Source: Sediminibacterium sp. (GTDB lineage Bacteria; Bacteroidota; Bacteroidia; Chitinophagales; Chitinophagaceae). Taken from it: a DNA stretch of 64,000 nucleotides. The first letter of the stretch is position 1; every line of letters begins with the position of its first letter. The DNA is taken from the NCBI GenBank assembly GCA_030726065.1, contig JANREK010000010.1, forward strand, positions 48,858 to 112,857. Direction: 5' to 3'. Made by a program: the position numbers and the translations under genes. Below are positions 43,851 to 52,487 of the stretch, piece by piece. The notes under the pieces were generated by a model that saw nothing but the letters and a program-made list of their open reading frames with translations, was not told the origin of the DNA and did not search any database.

Positions 43851-44900
43851 ATGGAGCATACTAAAGTTAATATCAGACAACTCGAAATCGCTGATATTGA
43901 ACGATTTATAGGGCAAATAGGAGAAAAATCATTTCGTGTAAAACAGATTCACGAATGGCTGTGGCAAAAGCATGCGCATAGCTTTGATGAAATGACCAAC
44001 CTAAGCAAGGACCTTCGCCAGCAGTTGGAAGCTAGTTTTACACTTCCAGCCCTAACCTTAAATACGACGCAATTAAGTGAGGATGGTACTTTAAAAACCA
44101 GATTTGAAACTTTTGATCATCATATGATTGAAGGCGTGTTAATTCCAACCAGTGAGCGCAAGACCGCATGCGTTTCCTCTCAAATTGGTTGTAGTTTAAG
44201 TTGTAAGTTTTGCGCGACAGGATATATGGAACGCAAAAGAAATTTAAGCTATGATGAAATTTATGATCAGGTGGTGATGATTAATCAACAAAGTGAAAAA
44301 CTCCATGAAAAATCATTATCGAATATTGTATTTATGGGCATGGGTGAACCTTTATTGAATTATAAGAATGTTTTAAAAGCAGTAGAAAGAATTTCAGCAA
44401 AGGATGGTTTGGGCATGAGTCAAAGAAGAATCACCGTTTCAACAGCTGGTGTTGCCAAAGGAATTAGACAATTAGGCGATGATCAAGTACGCTTCAAATT
44501 AGCCTTGTCCTTACATGCCGCGAATGATAAAAAACGCAATGAAATTATGCCCATCAATGAAAGCAATAATATTGAAGCATTAATTCAAGCCCTTAATTAT
44601 TTTTATAAAAAAACGGGTAGCGAAATTACATTTGAATACATTTTGTTTAAAGACTTTAATGACAGTGAAAGAGATGTTGTTGAATTAACAAAAATATACC
44701 GTCAAGTTCCTGCAGACTTAATTAATGTCATTGAATACAATCCGATTGATAAATTTCCATTTGACAAACCCGATGAAGATGGATTTGAAAATTTTGTAAC
44801 CGCATTACAAAAAAATAGGGTAAATGTTAGGGTAAGAAGAAGCCGTGGTAAGGATATTGATGCCGCTTGCGGACAGCTTGCTAACAAGGATAATTTTTAA
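43851..44900 (+). CDS. rlmN: Dual-specificity RNA methyltransferase RlmN
   Basis: Radical-SAM enzyme that methylates C2 of A2503 in 23S rRNA and A37 of some tRNAs. The 349-aa protein has the cluster ligands C114, C118 and C121 in CSLSCKFC, the VFMGMGEPLLNY SAM segment, and the C-terminal methyl-carrier cysteine C340 (DAACGQLA). It is RlmN rather than Cfr by overall sequence and length. The promoter suggests a leaderless mRNA. It precedes two pseudouridine synthase genes on the same strand. Confidence 0.97.
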   Translation: MEHTKVNIRQLEIADIERFIGQIGEKSFRVKQIHEWLWQKHAHSFDEMTNLSKDLRQQLEASFTLPALTLNTTQLSEDGTLKTRFETFDHHMIEGVLIPTSERKTACVSSQIGCSLSCKFCATGYMERKRNLSYDEIYDQVVMINQQSEKLHEKSLSNIVFMGMGEPLLNYKNVLKAVERISAKDGLGMSQRRITVSTAGVAKGIRQLGDDQVRFKLALSLHAANDKKRNEIMPINESNNIEALIQALNYFYKKTGSEITFEYILFKDFNDSERDVVELTKIYRQVPADLINVIEYNPIDKFPFDKPDEDGFENFVTALQKNRVNVRVRRSRGKDIDAACGQLANKDNF

Positions 44901-44912
44901 TAGTACGGCACA

Positions 44913-46079
44913 ATGAAAAAAAATAGAACTGATAATTTTGATAAATTTTCTCTTAAAAAAAAGGGGAGTGCTGTCAAAGAAAATATAAGACAGGATAAGA
45001 AAAAAGCCAAAGCCGAATCAAGGGCCATGGGTGAAGCTGCACGACAAAGAAAAATTGATAAAGCGAGAGGTATTGTAACGGATCCGCCGAAAGAAAAGTA
45101 TAGCAAGGGCCCCAATGCCAAAAAAACAAGTGGTTATGAAAAAAAACCAAGCACTCGAAAAAGTTTTCAAGACGCCCCACCAAAATATGGTGAACTAACG
45201 CCTTCTCATACAAAACGTCCAACAACAGCGCGTCCAACAACAAATAAAAGAACACCCGCATCCATGGACAAAGCGGATGAAAAAAGAACCGCTTCCATTG
45301 GTAAAGTAAATGCGGCGGCTGATACCCCTTATGAACAAATGCCATTGAATAAATACATTGCACATGCGGGCATTTCTGGTCGCCGTGAAGCCGCAGCCAT
45401 GGTAAAATCGGGACATGTAACTATCAATGGAGATACTATTTTAGAGCCAGGTTATAAAGTACAATACAAGGATGTCGTTAGATTAAAAGGTAAAGTGTTA
45501 CAATTACAAGTAACCCCTGTTTATATATTATTAAATAAACCGAAGGATTATATATGTACCGCGAATGATCCTGAAGGCAGAAAAACCGTGTTGGATATTA
45601 TCAAAAATGCAACCACACAACGTATGTTTCCAGTGGGCCGACTTGATAGAAACACGACTGGAGTTTTGATTCTAACGAATGACGGGGATTTGGCACAGAA
45701 ATTAACCCATCCTTCCTATGAGATTAAAAAGATTTATGAAGTAACCTTGGATAAGCCAGTTACTAAGGCAGATATGGAAGCCATTGCAAAAGGGGTTGAT
45801 TTGGAAGATGGATTTATTGCAGCTGATGCAGTAAGTTATTTGTCCAATACTTCCAAAAATGTCATTGGTATTGAAATTCATAGTGGACGTAATAGAATTG
45901 TAAGACGCATATTTGAACACTTAGGATATGATGTAAGACATTTGGACCGCGTTATGTTCGCAAACCTTACTAAGAAAAATGTAGACCGGGGTAAATGGCG
46001 TTTTTTAGCAGAAAAAGAAGTACGCCTTTTAAAATTTATGAATAAATCATTTACAAGAAAATCTGCCAAGGAAAATTAA
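44913..46079 (+). CDS. RluB/RsuA-family pseudouridine synthase with long basic N-terminus
   Basis: Modifies uridines in rRNA. In the 388-aa protein, residues 1 to about 135 are a Lys/Arg/Pro-rich, likely disordered extension; an S4 RNA-binding domain follows (NKYIAHAGISGRREAAAMVKSGHV), then the catalytic domain with GRLDRNTTGVLILTNDG, whose aspartate is catalytic, and a C-terminal RNRIVRRIFEHLGYDV. The family is RsuA/RluB/RluE/RluF; RluB is the best guess, judged by overall likeness only. 12 bp after rlmN, probably in one transcript. Confidence 0.93.
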   Translation: MKKNRTDNFDKFSLKKKGSAVKENIRQDKKKAKAESRAMGEAARQRKIDKARGIVTDPPKEKYSKGPNAKKTSGYEKKPSTRKSFQDAPPKYGELTPSHTKRPTTARPTTNKRTPASMDKADEKRTASIGKVNAAADTPYEQMPLNKYIAHAGISGRREAAAMVKSGHVTINGDTILEPGYKVQYKDVVRLKGKVLQLQVTPVYILLNKPKDYICTANDPEGRKTVLDIIKNATTQRMFPVGRLDRNTTGVLILTNDGDLAQKLTHPSYEIKKIYEVTLDKPVTKADMEAIAKGVDLEDGFIAADAVSYLSNTSKNVIGIEIHSGRNRIVRRIFEHLGYDVRHLDRVMFANLTKKNVDRGKWRFLAEKEVRLLKFMNKSFTRKSAKEN

Positions 46080-46113
46080 TCTTACTACTTCCTATTTAAT
46101 TGAACGCACTTTA

Positions 46114-46827
46114 ATGATAGATATATTATTTGAAAATGATGACATGATTGTACTCAATAAGCCCGCAGGTTTATTTAGTATCCCTGATCGTTTTGGCAAA
46201 GAGGCTTCTCTTAAATCATTGTTACAGGAAAAATATCCTGCTATATTTACGGTGCATCGATTAGACCAACACACGAGTGGTTTAATTTTATTCGCAAAAA
46301 ATGCCGAGGCACACCAAGAATTAAGTACTTTGTTTGAAGGACGCACTATTGAAAAAAAATACCTCGGCTTAGTGATGGGTCGTCCGCCACAAAATGGCAC
46401 CATTGATCAGGCCATCATGGAACACCCTGGCAAAAAAGGACAAATGGTGACCCATGCCAAAGGTAAAGCTGCACAAACAAGTTATGAGGTGCTCAAATAT
46501 TATAAAAGATATGCCTGGGTATCCTTTCAAATTCATACAGGGCGTACACATCAAATTAGAATTCATGCACAACATTTGGGCAATCCTATTGTCGCAGATG
46601 ATATTTATGGTGATGGTGAAAAGCTATTATTATCTTCCATAAAAAAGAAAAATTTTAAATTAAGTAAAGCGGAGGAAGAAGAACGCCCATTACTAGCGAG
46701 ACAAGCTTTACATGCACATACTTTGCGCTTTGAACTAAATGGAACGAACTACCAATTTGAAGCGCCACTCCCAAAGGATCTTACTGCCACATTAAAGCAG
46801 TTAGATAAATGGAATAGCGAAAAATAA
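46114..46827 (+). CDS. RluA-family pseudouridine synthase
   Basis: 237-aa enzyme without an S4 domain. The catalytic motif is VHRLDQHTSGLILFAK, and HTGRTHQIRIHAQHLGNPIVADDIYG is the second family block. The absence of an N-terminal S4 domain makes it RluA/TruC-like rather than RluC or RluD. The exact target site cannot be predicted. It follows the RluB-like gene by 34 bp and ends in a hairpin terminator. Confidence 0.93.
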   Translation: MIDILFENDDMIVLNKPAGLFSIPDRFGKEASLKSLLQEKYPAIFTVHRLDQHTSGLILFAKNAEAHQELSTLFEGRTIEKKYLGLVMGRPPQNGTIDQAIMEHPGKKGQMVTHAKGKAAQTSYEVLKYYKRYAWVSFQIHTGRTHQIRIHAQHLGNPIVADDIYGDGEKLLLSSIKKKNFKLSKAEEEERPLLARQALHAHTLRFELNGTNYQFEAPLPKDLTATLKQLDKWNSEK

Positions 46828-46863
46828 AAATCCCCTTCGCTGAATGTTCAGAGAAAGGGATCT
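46826..46863. terminator. Hairpin terminator, probably bidirectional
   Basis: ATCCCCTTCGCTGAA pairs imperfectly with TTCAGAGAAAGGGAT around a short loop. On the minus strand it is followed by TTTTTATTTTT, ending the peroxiredoxin transcript; on the plus strand it follows the RluA-like gene. Confidence 0.75.
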
Positions 46864-46870
46864 TAACAGA

Positions 46871-46964
46871 AAGGTAGCTGACTCGCAACAACAGTGACAC
46901 ACTGTAAGCGTTATTCATTTTGATGAACAAAATAACAACGCTTTACTGAGGCGTTCATTACCTT
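46871..46964 (-). ncRNA. Branched-hairpin RNA element downstream of the peroxiredoxin gene
   Basis: Three nested pairings fit in 94 nt: an outer AAGGTA (46871-46876) with TACCTT (46959-46964), a small stem ACAGTG/CACTGT (46891-46905), and a longer hairpin with AAGCGTT/AACGCTT (46906-46912, 46937-46943) plus inner ATTTTG/CAAAAT (46917-46922, 46928-46933). This gives a three-way junction. No ORF lies here. On the minus strand it is followed by the terminator at 46826-46863, so it is either the 3' UTR of the peroxiredoxin mRNA or a separate small RNA. I do not recognise a known family. A short inverted-repeat element is the alternative. Confidence 0.45.
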
Positions 46965-46986
46965 ACATACATTTAGTAATTACATC

Positions 46987-47622
46987 TTATTTATTCGGTT
47001 GTGGCGTATAACGCAAATAAGGTTTTACTATATTCAAGCCTTTGGGGAATTTAACTAAAGCATCTTCTGTTTTTATGGCTGGTACCACAATCACATCTTC
47101 TCCATCTTTCCAATTCGCAGGCGTAGCCACACTATAATTGGCTGTCAACTGCAAAGAATCAATCACCCTTAACACTTCCACAAAATTTCGCCCAGTGGAA
47201 GCTGGATAGGTAATAAATAATTTTACTTTTTTATCTGGTCCAATAATGAATAAGGAACGAACTGTGTAAGTTTCTGAAGCATTTGGATGAATCATATCAT
47301 AGGCATTAGCAACCGCTTTATCATCATCTGCGATGATTGGAAAATCCACATGCACCTGTTGTGTTTCATTGATATCACTAATCCATTTATGATGGCTTTC
47401 AACGCCATCCACACTAAGCGCTAAAACTTTTACATTACGTTTCGCAAATTCTTCTTGCAATGCTGCAGTACGGCCTAATTCAGTGGTACATACAGGTGTA
47501 AAGTCCGCTGGGTGTGAAAATAAAATTCCCCAACTATCACCAAGATATTCATGAAAGCTAATATCGCCAATACTTGTTTTTGCTTTGAAATCCGGTGCAA
47601 TATCCCCTAATCTTAAACTCAT
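46987..47622 (-). CDS. 1-Cys peroxiredoxin (Prx6 type)
   Basis: Reduces hydrogen peroxide and organic peroxides. The 211-aa protein has its peroxidatic cysteine C45 in FTPVCTTELG and the Prx6-type C-terminal extension from about residue 160 (GEDVIVVPAIKTEDALVKFPKG). No resolving cysteine of the typical 2-Cys kind was seen. I start it at ATG 47622; the frame opens from a TTG at 47652, but that lies inside the TATCTTTG promoter box. A 15-bp palindrome sits just upstream of the promoter box and may be the operator of a redox regulator. Confidence 0.95.
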   Translation of the reverse strand: MSLRLGDIAPDFKAKTSIGDISFHEYLGDSWGILFSHPADFTPVCTTELGRTAALQEEFAKRNVKVLALSVDGVESHHKWISDINETQQVHVDFPIIADDDKAVANAYDMIHPNASETYTVRSLFIIGPDKKVKLFITYPASTGRNFVEVLRVIDSLQLTANYSVATPANWKDGEDVIVVPAIKTEDALVKFPKGLNIVKPYLRYTPQPNK

Positions 47623-47649
47623 AATACTGTATTTTTTATTGTAAGAATA

Positions 47650-47657
47650 CAAAGATA
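47650..47657 (-). promoter_or_regulatory. -7 box of the peroxiredoxin gene (TATCTTTG)
   Basis: Perfect consensus on the minus strand, 27 nt before ATG 47622. It shows that the TTG at 47652 is not the start. Confidence 0.65.
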
Positions 47658-47666
47658 TGTATTTCC

Positions 47667-47681
47667 TACTAATTTAGTAGA
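47667..47681. promoter_or_regulatory. Palindrome CTACTAATTTAGTAG upstream of the peroxiredoxin promoter
   Basis: 15-bp near-perfect palindrome (CTACTAA-T-TTAGTAG) centred about 20 bp upstream of the -7 box, that is, over the -33 region. Position and symmetry fit a repressor operator. The half-site resembles those of Rrf2-type regulators, which is inference. Confidence 0.5.
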
Positions 47682-47716
47682 CTTTTGTGTAAAAAAATTT
47701 TAAATTTATTTTGTGG

Positions 47717-48244
47717 CTACTCCGATGCGGTGCTATATAAATCCAACAAGCCATCCGGAAGTGAAACTGTCACTGTTTTTTTTACATGATCTACTCCTTT
47801 TAAGCTTTCTTCATGTAAAGGGATATAGGCTTCCTGACCTTGGTATAAAATGGTTAACATTAACTGGTGCGGTTGCTCAATGACTTCAAGTACCAGACCT
47901 AAATCAATACCATTTTCCTGAACCATATAACCTAGTAATGCCAAAGGGGAACTTTTATCCACCAGCTGCTGGAACTCTGCTTGTGGCAACCACACTTTTT
48001 TGCTGATTAAAATTTGAGTGGCTTCCCTATTTTGAATACCCTCTATCTGTAAATGGGTTAACGTATCCGTTTTGGCAACAGCGGATGTAATAAAATAAGG
48101 TATAAAGCTGGCTGTATTTTTTTCAACAAAGATGGCGTCAATACCTTTAAAATTAATGGGTTTGCCTAATGCATGTTCAATGATAATTTGCCCACCAATA
48201 CCATGCGCAGCCACAATTTTTCCGATATGTATATATTCGCTCAT
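47717..48244 (-). CDS. rimM: Ribosome maturation factor RimM
   Basis: Assists assembly of the 30S head around protein S19. The 175-aa protein has the N-terminal RimM domain (IGKIVAAHGIGGQIIIEHA) and a C-terminal PRC-barrel (LGLVLEVIEQPHQLMLTI...YIPLHEESLKGVDHVKKTV). It is downstream of rpsP on the same strand, but a terminator and a separate TAGTTTTG promoter box lie between them. Confidence 0.95.
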   Translation of the reverse strand: MSEYIHIGKIVAAHGIGGQIIIEHALGKPINFKGIDAIFVEKNTASFIPYFITSAVAKTDTLTHLQIEGIQNREATQILISKKVWLPQAEFQQLVDKSSPLALLGYMVQENGIDLGLVLEVIEQPHQLMLTILYQGQEAYIPLHEESLKGVDHVKKTVTVSLPDGLLDLYSTASE

Positions 48245-48270
48245 CGTATTTTTTTAAAATGTTGCATACA

Positions 48271-48278
48271 CAAAACTA
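48271..48278 (-). promoter_or_regulatory. -7 box of rimM (TAGTTTTG)
   Basis: Perfect TAnnTTTG on the minus strand, 26 nt before the rimM ATG, with TTG 16 nt upstream as a weak -33. It lies after the rpsP terminator, so rimM is likely transcribed on its own. Confidence 0.5.
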
Positions 48279-48335
48279 ATTATTCGAAACAGAACAATTG
48301 GATTATACCTGATTTTTTTAATAAGTATTCATTAC

Positions 48336-48376
48336 AAAAAACCCCCGATACCGATAAACGGAACCAGGGGCTTTAT
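48336..48376 (-). terminator. Rho-independent terminator after rpsP
   Basis: On the minus strand AAAGCCCC...CCG pairs with CGG...GGGGGTTTTTT, a long GC-rich stem with one internal mismatched segment and a T6 tail. It separates rpsP from rimM. Confidence 0.85.
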
Positions 48377-48397
48377 TAAAGCTAAATTAATTTTAAA

Positions 48398-48919
48398 TTA
48401 TTCTGCAGCTGGTGTTTCTTCTGCAGCAGGTGCTTCATCAGCAACTACTGGTTCAGCTTCCGCAACTGGTGCTTCTGCAACAGGCGCTTCTGCAATTGGT
48501 TCAGCTACTTTCTTCACAACTGGAACATACACTTTTTTAGCAGCTTGTGCTTTTTTGTGATCATCATTCTTGCTCGCTATATTAGCTTCATGCTCAGCGA
48601 ACCAAGTTTGAAACTTAGCCATCGCAGTTGCCTCATCAAATAAGTTTAATTTAACACCACGTAATAAGTGTTTTAAATAAAGAACTCCTTTGAAAGATAA
48701 AATACGGTGAACCGTGTCTGTAGGTTGTGCACCTTTGTTTAACCACTCTAAAGCTTTTTGACGATCCAATTGGATAGTCGCAGGAACTGTTAAAGGATTG
48801 TAAGTACCAATTTTTTGGATGAATTTACCATCTCTTGGTGCGCGTCCGTCGGCTACTACTATAAAGTAGAAAGGCCTTTTTTTACTACCATGACGCTGTA
48901 GTCTCATTTTTACTGCCAT
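48398..48919 (-). CDS. rpsP: 30S ribosomal protein S16 with acidic C-terminal tail
   Basis: Structural protein of the small subunit. Residues 1 to about 80 are the S16 fold ([35 protein letters not shown]). The 173-aa chain is about twice the E. coli length (82 aa): a linker of about 50 residues and a Glu/Ala/Pro repeat tail ([17 protein letters not shown]) follow, as in other Bacteroidota S16 proteins. The tail is likely disordered and exposed on the ribosome. It is preceded by a TATCTTCG box and followed by a terminator. Confidence 0.97.
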   Translation of the reverse strand: MAVKMRLQRHGSKKRPFYFIVVADGRAPRDGKFIQKIGTYNPLTVPATIQLDRQKALEWLNKGAQPTDTVHRILSFKGVLYLKHLLRGVKLNLFDEATAMAKFQTWFAEHEANIASKNDDHKKAQAAKKVYVPVVKKVAEPIAEAPVAEAPVAEAEPVVADEAPAAEETPAAE

Positions 48920-48965
48920 ATTAAATAAATATTTATTGGCGTTAACAAATAGGGTTAATAGGACG

Positions 48966-48973
48966 CGAAGATA
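48966..48973 (-). promoter_or_regulatory. Possible -7 box of rpsP (TATCTTCG)
   Basis: TATCTTCG on the minus strand, one base off consensus, 46 nt before the rpsP ATG. The longer leader could hold autoregulatory structure, but none was recognised. Confidence 0.45.
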
Positions 48974-49040
48974 ATATAAAATGATGGAAAATGGTGCTTA
49001 TTCCTAAAATAAATCATTAATTATACTAACAATCAAGTAG

Positions 49041-50360
49041 TTATCTCCTTAAACCAGGCATTTTACCTGGCACCATTCCGCCAGACATTTGCTTCATCAT
49101 CTGTTTCATTTGGTCAAACTGCTTTATGAAAGCATTGATTTCTCCAATATCCTTGCCCGAACCTTTGGCAATTCTTTGCTTTCTACTAGGTGAAAGTAAA
49201 TCTGGATTCCGACGTTCCAATACCGTCATGGATTGAATGATGGCTTCTACACCCTTAAATGAATTATCATTAATATCTACATCTTTCAAACTTTTTCCCA
49301 TACCTGGAATCATCCCCATTAAATCTTTGATATTACCCATCTTTTTTATCTGCTGTATCTGGGTTAAAAAATCTTCAAAATCAAACTGATTTTTTCTAAT
49401 TTTTTTCTCTAATTTTTTTGCTTCTGCTTCATCAAATTGTGCCTGTGCTTTTTCAACCAATGAACTAATATCTCCCATCCCCAAAATTCTTTGCGCCATC
49501 CTATCGGGATAAAAAATATCTAAGGTTTCCATTTTTTCACCGCTGCTCATAAACTTGATTGGCTTATCAACAGTATACTTGATAGATAATGCCGCACCCC
49601 CTCTTGTATCGCCATCTAACTTCGTTAATACCACACCTGTGAAATCTAATCGCTCATTAAACACTTTGGCAGTATTGACTGCATCCTGCCCTGTCATTGC
49701 ATCTACGACAAATAAAATTTCCTGTGGATTAATAGCCGCTTTAATATCAGCCACTTCATTCATCATGACTTCATCCACTGCCAAGCGACCCGCAGTATCA
49801 ACAATGATTATATTTTTATTATTTGCTTTTGCATATACCAATGCATTCTGAACAATAGATACTGCATTTTTATTTTCTCTTTCAACAAATATATCTACGC
49901 CAACTTGTTCTGCTAATACGGTTAATTGATCCATTGCAGCTGGACGATAAATATCTGCTGCAACTAATAAGGGCGATTTTTTTTGCGCTTTTAAATAAGT
50001 CGCTAATTTTCCTGAAAAAGTAGTTTTTCCACTTCCTTGTAAACCAGCCACTAATATAATGGTGGGGCTTTTAGATAAATCCAATAAAGAGGCAGATGAT
50101 CCCATCAATGTGGTTAATTCATCCTGTACAATCTTAACCATTAATTGACCAGGGCTAATCGCATTAATCACCTTTTCGCCAATGGCCTTCTCTTTAATCT
50201 TATCTGTAAATTCCTTTGCAATTTTAAAATTGACATCCGCATCTAACAATGCCTTACGAATATCCTTTAAGGTATTCGCCACATTTAAATCATTAATTCG
50301 TGCCTGCCCTTTTAGGTGCTTAAACGCCGATTCTAATTTTTCACTCAAACTATTAAACAT
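49041..50360 (-). CDS. ffh: Signal recognition particle protein Ffh
   Basis: GTPase that binds signal sequences of nascent membrane proteins and delivers ribosomes to FtsY. The 439-aa protein has the N domain, the G domain with GLQGSGKTT (P-loop), DTAGRL and TKLDGD, and the methionine-rich M domain (GMIPGMGKSLKD..., ending in a Met/Gly-rich tail). I start at ATG 50360, giving MFNSLSEKLE like other Ffh; the frame opens two codons earlier from a TTG. A TATATTTG box lies 20 nt upstream. 4.5S RNA was not found in the window. Confidence 0.97.
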   Translation of the reverse strand: MFNSLSEKLESAFKHLKGQARINDLNVANTLKDIRKALLDADVNFKIAKEFTDKIKEKAIGEKVINAISPGQLMVKIVQDELTTLMGSSASLLDLSKSPTIILVAGLQGSGKTTFSGKLATYLKAQKKSPLLVAADIYRPAAMDQLTVLAEQVGVDIFVERENKNAVSIVQNALVYAKANNKNIIIVDTAGRLAVDEVMMNEVADIKAAINPQEILFVVDAMTGQDAVNTAKVFNERLDFTGVVLTKLDGDTRGGAALSIKYTVDKPIKFMSSGEKMETLDIFYPDRMAQRILGMGDISSLVEKAQAQFDEAEAKKLEKKIRKNQFDFEDFLTQIQQIKKMGNIKDLMGMIPGMGKSLKDVDINDNSFKGVEAIIQSMTVLERRNPDLLSPSRKQRIAKGSGKDIGEINAFIKQFDQMKQMMKQMSGGMVPGKMPGLRR

Positions 50361-50380
50361 ACTCAAATCATTATGGGGTG

Positions 50381-50388
50381 CAAATATA
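50381..50388 (-). promoter_or_regulatory. -7 box of ffh (TATATTTG)
   Basis: Perfect TAnnTTTG on the minus strand, 20 nt before ATG 50360. An imperfect hairpin (AATCGGTAC / GTGCCGATT, 50417-50436) lies upstream. The rest of the 293-bp gap (50361-50653) is AT-rich and holds only a short repeated AGGCAC motif. Confidence 0.55.
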
Positions 50389-50653
50389 GGCCATCACTTT
50401 GAGTCTTATTTAAGTTAATCGGTACAAGTGCCGATTATTTTATGAATTTTAAGTATATTTTAAGTTTTCTTAAAATATTGATTTATAAATAGTTATACCA
50501 TATTTAGTAAATATTCAAAGGCACTATTTAAGAAATGTTCATAGGCACCTTAAAAAGCTGTGAATGAATTAACAAAAAAAATACTTGGAACCTACCAATT
50601 ATTTAATATCATTGCAACGAACGAGCCCAAATTAAAGCGGCATTCGATTTTAT

Positions 50654-51040
50654 ATGAGTAAGAAACAATTATTTTCACTTGAATTTCCTGTGAGATGCTC
50701 TCCAAAAATATTATTTGAGTTTTTATCCACTGCATCTGGATTACAAGAATGGTTTGCGGATAAAGTGGACGAATGGGAAAACGTTTTCAGTTTCTCCTGG
50801 AACGGTGGTGTACCAGATAAGGCAGAATTATTGGACCTAGAAGCAGATAAATTCATCAGATTCAAATGGCTGCACAGTGAAAAAAATGAATATTTTGAAT
50901 TCAGCATTGAGAAAACTGAAATCTCAAATCAAACTATTTTGATTATTAAAGATTTTGCTGAAAAAAATGAAATTAAAGACCAAAGCCGACTTTGGGAATA
51001 TCAAATTAAAGAGCTATTTCATCGCGTGGGTGGTAGCTAG
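50654..51040 (+). CDS. START-like domain protein
   Basis: 128-aa single-domain protein of the START/SRPBCC ligand-binding fold: an N-terminal strand and helix (FSLEFPVRCSPKILFEFLSTASGLQEWFAD), a central WENVFSFSWNGG strand and a long C-terminal helix (QSRLWEYQIKELFHRVGG). It is of the small Bacteroidota 'START-like' group, without any catalytic motif; a hydrophobic ligand is possible but unknown. It lies 15 bp upstream of the LptF/G permease and may be translated together with it. Confidence 0.85.
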   Translation: MSKKQLFSLEFPVRCSPKILFEFLSTASGLQEWFADKVDEWENVFSFSWNGGVPDKAELLDLEADKFIRFKWLHSEKNEYFEFSIEKTEISNQTILIIKDFAEKNEIKDQSRLWEYQIKELFHRVGGS

Positions 51041-51055
51041 CTTTTACTTTACACC

Positions 51056-52483
51056 TTGTTTAAAAAATTAGACATACTAATTCTGCGCGCATTCATTGCG
51101 CCGTTTTTGGCTGCATTGGCCATTTGTATATTTGTGTTAACGATGCAGTTCTTTTGGTTATACATTGATGATTTAGTAGGGAAAGGACTTGACTTTATTA
51201 CCATTATTGAATTAATTGGACTAGTGTCTGTAAGTACTTTCACCACTGCACTTCCTTTGGCATTGTTATTTTCATCTATAATGACTTTCGGTAATTTAGG
51301 AGAAAGCTTTGAACTGGTTGCCATAAAAGCCGCAGGTATTCCATTAACGCGATTTATGCGCCCCTTATTTTTATTTGCCATTTTATTAGCTGGACTTGCT
51401 TTTTTATTTGCGAACAATATCATTCCGGTAACGCAAATGAAGCTCACCAATTTAAAATATGAAATTATTATTGCCAAGCCTGCTATTGATTTAAAAGAAG
51501 GTGTTTTTTATGATAAGATAGATGGCTATGTTATTAAATTAGGGAAAAAAGAAGCGAACGATAGTATTATACACAATATTGTAATTTTTGAGAAAAAATA
51601 TGGACTGCAAGACAACTATTTAATTGCGGAATCAGGTGTAATGCGTGTTTCCTCCAATAAAAAGTTTTTAGAATTTATTATGTACAATGGATGGCGATAC
51701 CAAGAAAGGGGACTTAGATCCACGACCAATACTGAATTTACCAGACTATATTTTAAAGAATATAAAAAAGTTTTTGATTTAAAAAGTTTTCAACTCAATA
51801 AATCAAACGATATTTTATACGATCCTAAAATGTTAAGTGTTAGACAATTGGGAAAAGCAATTGATTCTATTTCCAATATGGATAGTTTTTTTGTAAAAAG
51901 AACGGAACAAGAGTTGACCCCCTACTTACGTTTTTTGTTATACAAAGATAGCACCCAATTATTTGGTAAAAAAAAATTGAAAACGCCCATAAAAAAATTG
52001 GCCCAAATGATACCTGATTCCGTTGCTTTGGGTGTGAGTGAAGCAGCGGGCTATCAGTTGTCCTCCATTGATAATAATTTTAAAATGCTGGGACAAATTT
52101 ATACTGATAATAAAAATTCAGTAGCCATACATAGTATTGAATGGCATCGAAAATTCACCCTGTCGATTGCTTGTTTGGTTTTATTTTTAATTGGTGCGCC
52201 GCTTGGATCCATCATTCGAAAAGGAGGATTGGGTACCCCCATGATTTCAGCGATTATATTTTTTGTATTCTTTTTCTTATTCAACAATTTTGGCGAAAAA
52301 TTGGCCAAATCGGGACAGTGGTCTGTATTCAATGGGATGTGGTTGTCCTCCATGATTTTAGTCCCCATTGGTTTATTTTTAATTTATAAGGCCATGCGTG
52401 ATTCCCAGTTATTTAACCAGGAATTTTACTACCGAATTTTACAGCCAATTAAGGTAACTTTACAGAAGTACTTTAAAAAATAA
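51056..52483 (+). CDS. LptF/LptG-family permease
   Basis: Inner-membrane component of the lipopolysaccharide exporter (LptB2FG), or a related YjgP/YjgQ permease. The 475-aa protein has helices near 10-30, 50-75 and 95-120, a large periplasmic beta-jellyroll-like region, and three C-terminal helices (375-450). The start is TTG at 51056: a TAG lies six codons upstream in frame and no ATG exists before residue 29, while the peptide [16 protein letters not shown] matches LptF/G N-termini. Which of LptF or LptG it is cannot be decided. Confidence 0.9.
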   Translation: MFKKLDILILRAFIAPFLAALAICIFVLTMQFFWLYIDDLVGKGLDFITIIELIGLVSVSTFTTALPLALLFSSIMTFGNLGESFELVAIKAAGIPLTRFMRPLFLFAILLAGLAFLFANNIIPVTQMKLTNLKYEIIIAKPAIDLKEGVFYDKIDGYVIKLGKKEANDSIIHNIVIFEKKYGLQDNYLIAESGVMRVSSNKKFLEFIMYNGWRYQERGLRSTTNTEFTRLYFKEYKKVFDLKSFQLNKSNDILYDPKMLSVRQLGKAIDSISNMDSFFVKRTEQELTPYLRFLLYKDSTQLFGKKKLKTPIKKLAQMIPDSVALGVSEAAGYQLSSIDNNFKMLGQIYTDNKNSVAIHSIEWHRKFTLSIACLVLFLIGAPLGSIIRKGGLGTPMISAIIFFVFFFLFNNFGEKLAKSGQWSVFNGMWLSSMILVPIGLFLIYKAMRDSQLFNQEFYYRILQPIKVTLQKYFKK

Positions 52484-52487
52484 AATC

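Noticed and set aside
44974..45363. 129-codon minus-strand frame opposite the RluB-like gene
   Set aside because: Shadow of the Lys/Pro-rich N-terminal extension; no family and no promoter.
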